This document shows positions 16,658 through 25,658 of a stretch of DNA of 64,000 bases, piece by piece. Location: contig NZ_CP083761.1 in the NCBI RefSeq assembly GCF_023558375.1, positions 3,770,501-3,834,500 of the forward strand, read 5' to 3'. The DNA comes from Chroococcidiopsis sp. CCMEE 29. Its GTDB lineage: Bacteria > Cyanobacteriota > Cyanobacteriia > Cyanobacteriales > Chroococcidiopsidaceae. The translations under genes were made by a program, and so were the position numbers. The notes below the pieces were generated by a model, which had not been told where the DNA came from, did no database searches, and saw only the letters and a program-made list of their open reading frames with translations. Position 1 is the first letter of the stretch. Every line of letters starts with the position of its first letter.

Positions 16658-17560
16658 ATGTTAAGAAAGCTTAAGCTCGCGAGTAAATTTACTTTAATAT
16701 TGATGCTGGTTTTCATCGGCGGCATTTTCATCAGTGGTGCTGCTTTATCAAAGGCGCTGGAACACAGAGCAGAAAAAGAGGTAACTTCTCAGGCGCTGCT
16801 GCTGATCCAAGCGATGAACTCAGTTAGAAATTATACCAGCGAACATGTCAATCCACTCTTGGCATCTAGGCTTGAAACTGAACCAGTGTTCATCCCGGAA
16901 ACAGTACCTGCCTTCTCTGCTACAGAGGTATTTGAAAACTTTCGCAAGAATGAAACTTATAAAAATTTCTTTTACAAAGAAGCAACTCTGAATCCTACAA
17001 ACTTGCGAGATAAAGCTGACAGCTTTGAAACTAAACTGGTAGAGCAGTTTCGCAATCAACCAGAGACTACAGAAATCACAGGTTTTCGCACCGTTCCTGG
17101 AGGAGAGGTGTTTTACATTGCTCGACCTTTGGTTATTAAAAAAGAAAGCTGTCTTCGGTGCCATTCAACGCCAGAAAATGCTCCTAAGAGTCAGTTAGCA
17201 ACCTATGGAGCAGAATGGGGCTTTGGTTGGAAGCTCAATGAAATTGTTGCAGCTCAAATGATCTCTGTGCCATCAGATGAAGTATTTGCCAGCGCTCGGC
17301 AGTCTTTATCTTTAGTGATGGGTATTTTAGTTGGGATCTTTGCAATTGTTGTGCTTTGCCTTAATTTTTTCCTCAAACGAGCAGTGATCCAGCCAATTAA
17401 AAAGATTTCTAGAGTAGCTCAACAAGTGAGTACCGGAGACATGGCTGCTGATTTTGAGCAAACCTCAAGTGATGAAATTGGTGTCTTAGCAGCATCATTT
17501 AACCGCATGAAGTCAAGTCTAGAAATAGCGATGAAGCTGCTAAATCAGCAGAGCCATTAA
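16658..17560 (+). CDS. Tll0287-like haem-c sensor with HAMP domain
   Basis: 300 residues. TM helix 1 lies at about 11-32, then a periplasmic DUF3365 (Tll0287-like) domain with the haem c motif CLRCH at 165-169. TM helix 2 lies at about 217-238, and a HAMP domain (about 238-290) reaches the C-terminus. There is no kinase or methyl-accepting output domain, so the protein would need a partner. A PAS-like redox-sensing role is the usual guess for the family. The stop overlaps the stop of the convergent caspase-like gene by 4 bp. Confidence 0.85.
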   Translation: MLRKLKLASKFTLILMLVFIGGIFISGAALSKALEHRAEKEVTSQALLLIQAMNSVRNYTSEHVNPLLASRLETEPVFIPETVPAFSATEVFENFRKNETYKNFFYKEATLNPTNLRDKADSFETKLVEQFRNQPETTEITGFRTVPGGEVFYIARPLVIKKESCLRCHSTPENAPKSQLATYGAEWGFGWKLNEIVAAQMISVPSDEVFASARQSLSLVMGILVGIFAIVVLCLNFFLKRAVIQPIKKISRVAQQVSTGDMAADFEQTSSDEIGVLAASFNRMKSSLEIAMKLLNQQSH

Positions 17561-19776
17561 TCATTTGAATCAAGGAATAGGCGCTTACGAAATTCAATCG
17601 CTGTTTGATGCTCTGGAATTTCTGCTACCAAAATTTCTATTAGCTCGGCTTTAGAAACTTGCGGATGAGATTTCAGAGCTTTCTGTACTAAGAAAGTAGC
17701 GATTGGACCAATGCAACTAGCTAAAGCTTGCTCGCACTGATGCACAAACGGTTCAGGAATTGCTTGAGGTTTTAAGCTGGGAGCACTCAATGATTTCGTT
17801 TGCGGTTGAACCGTAGACTTTTGCAAAAGCGAGTTTGACCGCTGCTCCAGTTCAATTTGTTGAACAGGTGGCAAGTGCTGCATTAAGTTCTCTACCCATG
17901 CTTGGGGACCAGATGCTTGTGCTGCAACTTGACGTAGCAAAGTAGGAGCGATCGGACCAATAAGTTCCTTCAGAATCTCCTCCAGATGGGAGTACTGTTC
18001 CTGAAAATGGTTTGAAGCCGGCAAAGATTCTACTACCTGGGTCGCAGCGAGGAGTGTGGAACCAGGGGATATCGCGATCGGCACCGGCTGAGGCACTGAC
18101 CCACTGATACCGAGTAAAACTTTAATTACACTGTTTGCTGCCAGGGATGATTTAGAGGAATGTATATTACTGGAAAAGCGGCTACCATTGGGCAAGATTT
18201 CAATTACACCGTTTATTCCTGATAACCAAACATGGGGAGGCATACGTAGCCTCTCTAGTCTCACCTGCAATTGGGTAATCCACTTTGCTATCGATAACCC
18301 GACTTGTTGATTCTTAGCAAACAGCGTGTCTAATAACGCTTGAGTAAATTGTTCAGGCTGCTCTGGGGGAGCAGCTGCCGCGATTAAACACTGTCCTTGC
18401 TTAGAATCAAGTTTGAGCTCTTCTACCCAATTAGAGAGTGAACTCGCTCCAGGACAATCCAACACAACTATCTGTTGAATCATTTCTGCTCGGCACAACT
18501 CCTGCCTTAACCAGGAGCGGCTGAGCCTAACGTTATCTCCTAATACCAGCCAAGCTTCCCCGTCTTCGATCTCCTCAATTTCTCCCCGCAAATACAACAG
18601 GGCAGTTGCTGGCTCTTTGTTTGAAGTGGCGCCTGGGGACTCTCCAGCCAAACCGCTGGATGCAGGCGATCGCAGACAGATTTTGATCGCATTTCTTACT
18701 TCTGCCCACGCCTTTCCTGCTTGTGGCCAGGACTCCAACTCAAACCCCCCAGGTTCGCGTAGCACCTTGCTCAAGGTAAGAGTTGTTTGGCTATTTGATA
18801 GTCCGTCTATAATCAGCGCTCGTCGCGGTTGTACTGATGTCTTGCCAACAGTTGTATTGCCACTGGTTTTTAATCCCAGAACCAGTTCTCCTACTCCTTC
18901 CACAATCCGCTTCGGTGTTTGTAGCGGATATTCCGGGTGGAGATCCGTTTCTCCTCGATTGCGCTTTTGCTGATTAATCAATCGCAATCGTTGATTTGTC
19001 TGTTCAATGTATTCCAGCGTCTGGTGATAAATATATTTGTAAAGCCCATCTGCCTCAATTACACCTTGTGAATCTGCTGCTTCCCCCCGCAGTCCCCGCA
19101 TTAAGTAGTAAGTAAATAGTCCATGCTCTAGCTCGGGAAATTCCCACGACCGTTGCTTTTGGTCGCAGGAGAGCAAAGCATAAAATCCTTTGCTTTGAGT
19201 TGCACGTTGCCGTAGTACTTCCACCAGTTGACGGGTAGGGTTGAGTAGGGGGCGCTCTACCGATACTTCTCCCTTGGCTCCCCTCAGAGTCATATCACCG
19301 CTATGGCAAGCATCTAGCCAAAGCATTTGGCGGTTGACTGAACTCTTGCCCAATAGCTGCAACAGTTCCGGCAAGCATAGACCTGTATTGAGTAAGTCGT
19401 CTTTGTATGTATCTGCTAGACATAAAACAACCTGCTGGCTGTTGGGATCTAGCACTCCATGCCCAGAAAAGTAGAGCAGGATAGTATCCTCTGGTTTAGC
19501 TGCTGCCACAATTTGCTTGAGGCTGGCACGAACTGTGTCTACTTGGGGTGGCTGGGCGGCCAAATCATTATGAATGATGATTTCCTTGCGAGGAAATCCC
19601 TGCGTTGCATCTGTCAAGGCATCTCCTAAACCCTGACAATCGAAAGCCGAGTAGCGCAAAGAAGCTAGATTTTCATCCCTGTATTGGTTAACACCCACCA
19701 GCAAACCCCACAACTTGGCTTCACCTGTTTCTAAGGCATAAGTAGAGCGACTGGTACCAACACTTACTGGACACAT
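17557..19776 (-). CDS. Caspase-like (C14) protease with two C-terminal IGPIA repeats
   Basis: 739 residues. The N-terminal caspase domain has the His-Cys dyad: LLYFSGHG (His106) and LDACHSG (Cys157). LVGVNQYRD begins the fold, and the active-site residues are intact, so it is an orthocaspase/metacaspase-type candidate. A middle region of about 250 residues has a strand/helix pattern I do not recognise. The C-terminus carries two copies of a helical unit beginning IGPIA (about residue 606 and 689), with similar spacing to following Leu/Glu residues. That unit recurs in other cyanobacterial signalling proteins and may be a death-fold-like adaptor; this is inference. Confidence 0.85.
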   Translation of the reverse strand: MCPVSVGTSRSTYALETGEAKLWGLLVGVNQYRDENLASLRYSAFDCQGLGDALTDATQGFPRKEIIIHNDLAAQPPQVDTVRASLKQIVAAAKPEDTILLYFSGHGVLDPNSQQVVLCLADTYKDDLLNTGLCLPELLQLLGKSSVNRQMLWLDACHSGDMTLRGAKGEVSVERPLLNPTRQLVEVLRQRATQSKGFYALLSCDQKQRSWEFPELEHGLFTYYLMRGLRGEAADSQGVIEADGLYKYIYHQTLEYIEQTNQRLRLINQQKRNRGETDLHPEYPLQTPKRIVEGVGELVLGLKTSGNTTVGKTSVQPRRALIIDGLSNSQTTLTLSKVLREPGGFELESWPQAGKAWAEVRNAIKICLRSPASSGLAGESPGATSNKEPATALLYLRGEIEEIEDGEAWLVLGDNVRLSRSWLRQELCRAEMIQQIVVLDCPGASSLSNWVEELKLDSKQGQCLIAAAAPPEQPEQFTQALLDTLFAKNQQVGLSIAKWITQLQVRLERLRMPPHVWLSGINGVIEILPNGSRFSSNIHSSKSSLAANSVIKVLLGISGSVPQPVPIAISPGSTLLAATQVVESLPASNHFQEQYSHLEEILKELIGPIAPTLLRQVAAQASGPQAWVENLMQHLPPVQQIELEQRSNSLLQKSTVQPQTKSLSAPSLKPQAIPEPFVHQCEQALASCIGPIATFLVQKALKSHPQVSKAELIEILVAEIPEHQTAIEFRKRLFLDSND

Positions 19777-20297
19777 CTTTTTAACTGGTAAGCGAAAGCA
19801 AATTTGTTTACATTCTCACTGCTTAACCCTAAAGGGCGATCACCAGAGAATATTGAGAAGAACCTTATTATCCGCAAAAAGCATAACAGCTTGAGAAGGC
19901 GTATCTTAACAATTACCTCAATAACACTACTATAAATTAGCAGTTTTAACCTATAAAGGTAGTTGTTGTGAAGTTGCCGAACTGCCAACTTCTGGATATT
20001 TTTTTGGCTTCTATCTCAACTTTTTGGTTTACTCAGTCGGGCGAGGTCTGTTATTTCTTATACAGAAGTAGAGTCAAGCTTTCCGTCAATCAAACGTAAA
20101 TTTTTATCACCTTTCAGTTACAAACACATACATGAGCTTTCCCTTCATTACTAAAGAGAGCTGGTATATTCAGTATTTTCCAGCTTGAAACCAGCTCAAA
20201 ATCCCTTGTGAGTTGAGTAGACGCACAACAACAAATAGGTGATCTCAAATATATGGTAAGGTCGCAAATTAGGCAATAGTGTGATTTGTATCACTCC
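19777..20297. other. 521-bp spacer upstream of the caspase-like gene
   Basis: AT-rich and without a convincing ORF; a 74-codon minus-strand frame here lacks a ribosome-binding site and any family resemblance. A palindrome TGTGA-N6-TCACT sits at 20280-20295, resembling a CRP/SyCRP1 site, but at the 3' end of the small ORF rather than before a gene. Confidence 0.35.
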
Positions 20298-20426
20298 TTA
20301 TTGATTCCTTTCCAGAGAACCATCAGCATATAGCTTGAGAGGAACCAACTCTAGTTTATTATTAGTTCTGATTTGTGCGTAGACAATTTTCACTAGGGAA
20401 GAGTGTTTTTGAGTAGAGTAAAACAT
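20298..20426 (-). CDS. Small 42-residue protein, function unknown
   Basis: The ATG at 20424-20426 is preceded by GGAGG at a 6-base spacing, one of the best ribosome-binding sites in the window. The product starts MFYSTQKHSSLVKIVYAQIR and ends LYADGSLERNQ; it is soluble and mildly basic, with no transmembrane segment. The composition looks protein-like rather than random. I know of no family for it, and there is no operon partner. Confidence 0.5.
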   Translation of the reverse strand: MFYSTQKHSSLVKIVYAQIRTNNKLELVPLKLYADGSLERNQ

Positions 20427-20616
20427 AATGAACCTCCTGACTATTGGAAATGGTATTGTTACATTTTTTATGAATTTGCTGTTTTGGAAGTGAAACCTTT
20501 CATTCAGTAAATAGGTTGGCTGAGCTGGTTTTATGCATCTGAACCAGTGAGGGAACTTAGATTTTGGATTTTAGATCTTGGATTACACTCTTGCTCCCCC
20601 TGCCTCCCCTACTCCT

Positions 20617-20679
20617 GTACGGGCGAGTTTAACTGAATTGTCTTTTGGCTACAGGTATGTCTGATAAACCCGCCCCTAC
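20617..20679 (+). repeat. MITE-like element, 63 bp, upstream of pdxJ
   Basis: The ends are near-perfect inverted repeats (GTACGGGCGAGTTTAAC and the complement of GATAAACCCGCCCCTAC). The same 17-bp ends and nearly the same length occur at 21802-21865. It ends 49 bp before the pdxJ start codon and can fold into a long hairpin. Confidence 0.65.
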
Positions 20680-20728
20680 TGCCGTTACAATGAATTGCTG
20701 AAGACTCTGGACATAGGGAGAATTCAGA

Positions 20729-21451
20729 TTGCCTACACTAGGAGTCAACATCGATCACGTTGCTACCATCCGACAGGCTCGCCGTACAGTAGAGCCAGAC
20801 CCCGTGGCAGCAGCGGTGCTAGCAGAATTAGGAGGAGCAGATGGGATTACGGTACATTTGCGGGAAGATCGACGACATATCCAAGACAGGGATGTGCGAT
20901 TGCTGCGGCAGACAGTGCGAACCCATTTAAATTTAGAAATGGCAGCCACAGATGAAATGGTAGCGATCGCCCTTGATATCAAACCTGATTATGTCACTCT
21001 CGTACCAGAAAAGCGCGAAGAAGTGACGACAGAAGGAGGGTTGGATATAGTTGCTCAAATTGACCGCATCAGTGAAATCGTGCATAAGTTGCAGACCGCC
21101 AAAATTCCAGTCAGTCTATTCATTGACGCGGATAGAGCACAAATTAAAGCATCTGTCAAGGTAAAGGCAGAGTTTATTGAGCTGCATACTGGGCGCTATG
21201 CTGAGGCAACTAATGAGGCGAGTCGAGAGCAAGAATTAGCAGTGTTAGCCAAAGGGTGTGAGCAAGCGATCGCATCTGGTTTGCGAGTCAATGCGGGTCA
21301 TGGTCTAACCTACTGGAATGTGTATCCAGTCGCTTGTATTCCAGGGATGGAAGAACTCAATATTGGTCATACAATTATCAGTCGCGCCGCTTTAGTAGGA
21401 TTAGAGCGAGCTGTTCGAGAAATGAAGCAAGCAATGCGAGGAGAGTTTTGA
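20729..21451 (+). CDS. pdxJ: Pyridoxine 5'-phosphate synthase
   Basis: Condenses 1-deoxyxylulose 5-phosphate with 3-amino-2-oxopropyl phosphate to form pyridoxine 5'-phosphate (DXP-dependent vitamin B6 route). 240 residues, normal length. Motifs: [61 protein letters not shown] and [12 protein letters not shown]. The start is a TTG; GGAG lies 8-9 bases upstream and no ATG fits. ycf54 follows almost without a gap. Confidence 0.97.
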   Translation: MPTLGVNIDHVATIRQARRTVEPDPVAAAVLAELGGADGITVHLREDRRHIQDRDVRLLRQTVRTHLNLEMAATDEMVAIALDIKPDYVTLVPEKREEVTTEGGLDIVAQIDRISEIVHKLQTAKIPVSLFIDADRAQIKASVKVKAEFIELHTGRYAEATNEASREQELAVLAKGCEQAIASGLRVNAGHGLTYWNVYPVACIPGMEELNIGHTIISRAALVGLERAVREMKQAMRGEF

Positions 21452-21460
21452 GTGACGAAA

Positions 21461-21790
21461 ATGCAAACTTACTATTACGTTCTGGCAAGTCAACACTTTC
21501 TGTTGGAAGAAGAACCAATTGATGAGGTACTGAAGGAGCGTACCCGTAACTATAACGAACAGAAAAAAGAAATTGATTTTTGGTTAGTCAAGCAACCAGC
21601 ATTCTTAGAAGCGCCTGAGATGACAAAGGCTAAAGCCGAATGCCCCCAACCAGCCGCTGCGATTATTTCCACTAATCCACAATTTATGACCTGGCTAAAA
21701 CTGCGATTAGAGTACGTGCTTACAGGGCAATTTCAGGCTCCTACCGACACAATTCCCGATCCCTTAGCATCCTTGGCACCAGTGGCATGA
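21461..21790 (+). CDS. ycf54: Ycf54, Mg-protoporphyrin ester cyclase accessory protein
   Basis: A small DUF2488 protein needed for the aerobic cyclase that forms protochlorophyllide from Mg-protoporphyrin monomethyl ester. The 109 residues show the strongly conserved YYYVLASQHFLLEEEPIDEV, LKERTRNYNEQ, KEIDFWLVKQPAFLEAP and FMTWLKLRLEYVLTGQFQAP. I start at ATG 21461 (MQTYYYVLAS), though a GTG three codons earlier overlaps the pdxJ stop and could couple translation. Its presence shows oxygenic phototroph chlorophyll synthesis. Confidence 0.95.
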   Translation: MQTYYYVLASQHFLLEEEPIDEVLKERTRNYNEQKKEIDFWLVKQPAFLEAPEMTKAKAECPQPAAAIISTNPQFMTWLKLRLEYVLTGQFQAPTDTIPDPLASLAPVA

Positions 21791-21801
21791 ATCAGTGAGG
21801 A

Positions 21802-21939
21802 GTAGGGGCGGGTTTAACAGAAATACCTGTAGGAACAAAGAAAATCCAGTCAAACCCGCCCGTACATGGGTTAAGATTCAAGCGGGTTTAACAGAAATAC
21901 CTGTAGGAACAAAGAAAATCCAGTCAAACCCGCCCGTAC
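21802..21939 (+). repeat. Two tandem copies (74-bp period) of the MITE-like element
   Basis: Copy 1 at 21802-21865 has 17-bp inverted ends (GTAGGGGCGGGTTTAAC and the complement of GTCAAACCCGCCCGTAC). The interior plus part of the ends repeats from 21882 to 21939 almost unchanged. With the element at 20617-20679, these units bracket pdxJ-ycf54. The copy in front of the PAP2-like gene's 3' end could serve as a bidirectional transcription stop. Confidence 0.8.
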
Positions 21940-22068
21940 AGAGGTGAAGATTCAAACCGTTTTTCACTGCAGAGGCTGAGCGATCGCCGCTTTTTCGCCA
22001 TACTGGATAACCGCCAAGCCATGCTCCCGCGCTCCAACGTAGCACTCTAACCCTAACCCCTAACCCCT

Positions 22069-22524
22069 CTAATAAGCAGGTCCAGCTAACCAAGAGATGG
22101 TAATACCCAGCGCCGAGCCCACAAGGACTTGAAAAGGGGTGTGTCCTAATAATTCCTTCAAGCGGTCTTCGTTAAACTCATGCTTTTCATGGAACAATTC
22201 GTCGATCATCTGGTTAAGGATGCGAGCTTGCTTTCCAGCGGCTTGGCGTACGCCAGCAGCATCATACATCACGATGATCGCAAAGATGGTGGCGATCGCG
22301 AACTCAGAACTTGCCCAACCAGATGTTTGACCGATACCAGTAGCTAAGGAAGTAACCAAAGCAGAATGGGCACTGGGCATCCCTCCAGTTGTCACTAGAG
22401 ACCGCATATCAATTTTGCGATTTTTGATTAGCTCGAACACAAGTTTTGATACTTGCGCGATGAGACAAGAGATGACAGCAACCAGCAGCACGCTGTTGTT
22501 TAGAATGTTGCCAATGTCCTGCAT
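22069..22524 (-). CDS. Divergent PAP2 family membrane protein (DUF212/YuiD-like)
   Basis: 151 residues with three or four membrane helices. The family motifs are MRSLVTTGGMPSAHSALVTSLATG (about 41-64) and YDAAGVRQAAGKQA (about 87-100), then LKELLGHTPFQVLVG. The PSAH and GVR segments correspond to the phosphatase active-site blocks of PAP2 enzymes, but activity has not been established for this divergent branch. It is followed on the minus strand by spacer repeats and preceded by crtE. Confidence 0.9.
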   Translation of the reverse strand: MQDIGNILNNSVLLVAVISCLIAQVSKLVFELIKNRKIDMRSLVTTGGMPSAHSALVTSLATGIGQTSGWASSEFAIATIFAIIVMYDAAGVRQAAGKQARILNQMIDELFHEKHEFNEDRLKELLGHTPFQVLVGSALGITISWLAGPAY

Positions 22525-22627
22525 GGTGGTTTGGGGAAAGGATGAAGGATGGAGGATGTAGGGCGAAGCCCTTCCCGAAGGGTAGGCTGAAAAAGACGAA
22601 TTAATTCCTTATTCATAACTTCTGACC

Positions 22628-23554
22628 TTAGTGAGTGCGGCTAGTGATGAAGTTGGCGATCGCTAGGAGTGGTCTGGCTTTCTCTCCAAACGGGGTCAGT
22701 TCCGCTGCTGCCGACTCGATCAGTTGTTGGGCTTGACGTTGGGATTCCTCTAGCCCCCAAAGGCTGGGATAAGTTACTTTTTGCGCCTGTAAATCTTTCC
22801 CCGCTGTTTTGCCTAATTCTTCCTGCGTGGCGGTGATATCCAAGATATCGTCCACAATCTGAAACGCCAGTCCAATGTTTTGAGCATAGCGAGACAAACG
22901 TTGTAAATCCGGTTCCGGTATCCCTGCCAAAATCCCTCCACAAACCACACAAGCTTCTAAAAGGGCAGCAGTTTTGTGGGTATGAATAAAGTTGAGAGTT
23001 TCTACAGAAACATCAGACTTGCCTTCTGACTCCAAATCAACCACCTGACCGCCGACTAACCCAGCTGCCCCTACTGCCCGACCAAGCCGCAAAATCACCT
23101 GCAACACTCGTTCTGCTGGCACACTTTGAGTATTCGCTGCAACAAACTCAAAGGCGTAAGCCAATAAGCCATCGCCAGCCAGAATAGCAATATCTTCACC
23201 ATAGACCTTGTGATTTGTCAGCTGACCTCGTCGATAATCGTCGTTGTCCATCGCTGGAAGGTCATCGTGAATCAACGACATGGTGTGGATCATCTCCAAA
23301 GCACAAGCCGTTGGCATTGCCATTTCAATTGTGCCTCCAGCCATTTCACAGGTAGCAAGGCACAGAATCGGACGCAAACGCTTACCCCCAGCTAGCAGAG
23401 AGTAGCGCATCGCCTCATAAATCTTCTCCGGATAAGTGAGTGTAATTGCATTATCCAGAGCGGCTTCTACAAGAGCTTGTCGCTCTTGTAGATAGGCTGA
23501 TAGGTCAAACGGGGTTTCTCCTTGGGTCATCTGCAGGTTATCCGCTGCTACCAT
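22628..23554 (-). CDS. crtE: Geranylgeranyl diphosphate synthase
   Basis: Polyprenyl synthase supplying C20 diphosphate for carotenoids, phytyl chains and quinones. 308 residues. First aspartate-rich motif DDLPAMDND (about residue 96) and second DDILD (about 236), the basic GGKRLRP segment, and [12 protein letters not shown]. The small residues before the first motif fit a GGPP rather than FPP product; the length is typical. folD lies upstream on the same strand. Confidence 0.95.
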   Translation of the reverse strand: MVAADNLQMTQGETPFDLSAYLQERQALVEAALDNAITLTYPEKIYEAMRYSLLAGGKRLRPILCLATCEMAGGTIEMAMPTACALEMIHTMSLIHDDLPAMDNDDYRRGQLTNHKVYGEDIAILAGDGLLAYAFEFVAANTQSVPAERVLQVILRLGRAVGAAGLVGGQVVDLESEGKSDVSVETLNFIHTHKTAALLEACVVCGGILAGIPEPDLQRLSRYAQNIGLAFQIVDDILDITATQEELGKTAGKDLQAQKVTYPSLWGLEESQRQAQQLIESAAAELTPFGEKARPLLAIANFITSRTH

Positions 23555-23668
23555 CCCTTGTTTCCTTGAGCTGCTGTCGTGTCCGTAACAATTTTACGAA
23601 GCTTTGGGGAAATTATGATAATGAATTATGAATGAAGGAAGGATGAAGGCTGAATATATATTTAATCT

Positions 23669-23710
23669 TCCCCTGCTCCCCCTGCCTCCCCTGCTCCCAC
23701 TGCTCCCCCA
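23669..23710 (+). repeat. CTCCCCCTGCTCC-type low-complexity repeat
   Basis: A run of CCCCTGC/TCC units between crtE and folD. The preceding ATATATATTTAATCTTCCCCTGC stretch is shared with the spacer at 46527-46582, so a larger block has been duplicated. The same purine-strand unit (GGGGAGCAG) recurs at 12268, 29415, 49787 and 51930. Confidence 0.7.
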
Positions 23711-23735
23711 ACGAAAATTCATAGGTGCAAGAAAC

Positions 23736-24611
23736 CTATTTTTGACGCTGGGAATAGCTCAACACTGTATTTTGCAACAGCATGGCTACAGTCATGGGAC
23801 CAATTCCCCCAGGAACCGGGGTGATATATTCTGCCACACCCTGAACAGACTCAAAGTCAACATCCCCCACTAAACGGCTGTTACCTGTAGCATCACTGAC
23901 GCGATTGATGCCCACATCTACAACAACAGCACCGGGTTTTACCATTTCAGCAGTAATCAGTGCTGGGCGACCTACTGCTGCAATCAGAATATCAGCACTC
24001 TTGGTAATGGCTGGTAAATCCTGCGATCGCGAATGAGCGATCGTCACAGTGGCATCAGCTTCCAGCAGCATTAAAGTCAGTGGCTTGCCTACCAAAATAC
24101 TACGACCTACGACAACGGCTTGTTTTCCCTTCAGCTGAATTTGATATTCCTGCAGCAGCCGCATCACTCCTGCTGGTGTGCAACTGCGTAAACCATGCTC
24201 TCCCCGCACCAGTCGCCCCAAGTTAACTGGGTGCAATCCGTCAGCATCTTTATCTGGATCAATTTGATGCAGCAGGGCAACAGCATCTAAGCGATCAGGT
24301 AGTGGCAGTTGGACGAGAATTCCATCCACTCGCTGGTCTTGATTGAGAGCTTGAATGACTTGCTCTAGTTCTGATTGGGTGGTGTTAACCGGGAAGTGTT
24401 GTCCAAAGGAGGCAATGCCAGCTTTGGTGCAGGCTCGTTCTTTATTCCGCACATAGGCAGCGCTAGCTGGATTGTCGCCAACCATCAGCACTGCTAAACC
24501 GGGTGGACGTCCAATTTGCGGTTGCAATGACTGAATGCGCTCTTTCAGTTCCGCCTGAATCCGCTCAGCCAGAGCTTTACCGTCTAATAAGTGGGAAGTT
24601 TTTGTATTCAT
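23736..24611 (-). CDS. folD: Methylenetetrahydrofolate dehydrogenase/cyclohydrolase
   Basis: Bifunctional enzyme interconverting 5,10-methylene- and 10-formyl-tetrahydrofolate with NADP. 291 residues from the ATG of [15 protein letters not shown]; 13 upstream in-frame residues are not family-like. Visible motifs: [14 protein letters not shown] (catalytic Lys), [47 protein letters not shown] and [10 protein letters not shown]. Confidence 0.97.
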   Translation of the reverse strand: MNTKTSHLLDGKALAERIQAELKERIQSLQPQIGRPPGLAVLMVGDNPASAAYVRNKERACTKAGIASFGQHFPVNTTQSELEQVIQALNQDQRVDGILVQLPLPDRLDAVALLHQIDPDKDADGLHPVNLGRLVRGEHGLRSCTPAGVMRLLQEYQIQLKGKQAVVVGRSILVGKPLTLMLLEADATVTIAHSRSQDLPAITKSADILIAAVGRPALITAEMVKPGAVVVDVGINRVSDATGNSRLVGDVDFESVQGVAEYITPVPGGIGPMTVAMLLQNTVLSYSQRQK

Positions 24612-24699
24612 ATTGAGGGAACTTTCATAGGGTTTAGCTGTCTTGGGCAACCATTGCTCTTAGGATCTATAAGTTTACGAAAAATGATCATTTAAAATT

Positions 24700-25203
24700 G
24701 TGGGGACATCCGTTGTGAGAAAGCCAATGCTGCCTGTAAAGCTGCAGGTATTACGAGATCAAAAGCCTATCTGCATTTTGGAAAGGGGGGAAGGCAAAAG
24801 GCGATTAGGTAAAAATTTCTATCTTTTAGCTTTCTATTTCCTTACAGTGGGACTACTAAGTTGTGGCAGATTGCCCCCGGCTGCTATGAACAGCATTAGT
24901 ATGGGACTTGGGTTTAATGTCGCTAATATTCGTGATATTAAACCAGCGCCAGACAACGACACTACAGTTTACCTCAGAGGTAAGGTAATCAGGCAAGTTC
25001 CCCTAGTTGATTGGAGAGTGTATCAACTACAAGATTCAACTGGCACAATTTGGGTGTTAACTAATAAAGCTGATCTGCGACTGGAAGATCAAATTTTGAT
25101 CCAGGGAAAGGTGCGTTACCACAGCATTCCTATAGAAGGAAAGGATTTTGGTGAAGTCTATGTGGAGGAGCAACAACAACTAGAACGAATTCCAGCCCGT
25201 TAA
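24700..25203 (+). CDS. Lipoprotein with OB-fold-like domain, function unknown
   Basis: A hydrophobic segment ending LLSC (Cys at about residue 55 of the longest frame) is a lipobox, so the true start is probably further in than GTG 24700; a TTG at about 24778 would give a normal signal length. The mature part has an OB-fold-like beta pattern (VYLRGKVIRQVPLVDWRVYQLQD, IWVLTNKADLRLEDQILIQG), as in nucleic-acid/ligand-binding single-domain lipoproteins. The stop overlaps the Nudix start by one base (TAATG), suggesting one operon. Confidence 0.7.
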   Translation: MGTSVVRKPMLPVKLQVLRDQKPICILERGEGKRRLGKNFYLLAFYFLTVGLLSCGRLPPAAMNSISMGLGFNVANIRDIKPAPDNDTTVYLRGKVIRQVPLVDWRVYQLQDSTGTIWVLTNKADLRLEDQILIQGKVRYHSIPIEGKDFGEVYVEEQQQLERIPAR

Positions 25204-25655
25204 TGCCCGTAATTATGAGTAATCAAGCTGCTGTGGCGATCGCTATCCTATATCGTCAAGATAAGTTTCTCCTCCAACTACGAGATAATATCCCTGGCAT
25301 TGTCTACCCTGGTCATTGGGGTTTATTTGGCGGTCATATCGAACTAGATGAAACCCCAGATGTTGCTGTCAAGCGAGAACTGCTAGAGGAAATCAGCTAT
25401 TCCCCGCCAATACTATCCAAGGTTAGCTGTTATACCGATGCACAGGTCGTTCGCCACGTCTACCATGCACCGCTTACAGTGGAATTAAATCAGCTGGTTC
25501 TCAGTGAAGGCTGGGATATGAGTTTATTAACGCTAGAGGAAATTCGACAAGGTAAAGCATACTCTGTAAAAGCTGCTCAAGTCAGACCTCTGGGACTTCC
25601 TCATCAGCAAATCTTGCTGGATTTTATTGATAAGTTTAGCCGCAACTTCACCTGA
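25203..25655 (+). CDS. Nudix hydrolase
   Basis: 150 residues. The Nudix box reads GHIELDETPDVAVKRELLEE, with the canonical G-x5-E-x7-RE-x2-EE spacing; the usual Gly after the last Glu is Ser, a small deviation. The N-terminal VAIAILYRQDKFLLQLRD is the typical strand pair. Substrate unknown; nucleotide-sugar or nucleoside diphosphate derivatives are usual. Start ATG 25203 overlaps the preceding stop; an alternative ATG lies four codons on. Confidence 0.88.
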   Translation: MPVIMSNQAAVAIAILYRQDKFLLQLRDNIPGIVYPGHWGLFGGHIELDETPDVAVKRELLEEISYSPPILSKVSCYTDAQVVRHVYHAPLTVELNQLVLSEGWDMSLLTLEEIRQGKAYSVKAAQVRPLGLPHQQILLDFIDKFSRNFT

Positions 25656-25658
25656 GAT

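Noticed and set aside
19764-19988. 74-residue minus-strand ORF before the caspase-like gene
   Set aside because: No ribosome-binding site, overlaps the start of the caspase-like gene, and looks like AT-rich noise.
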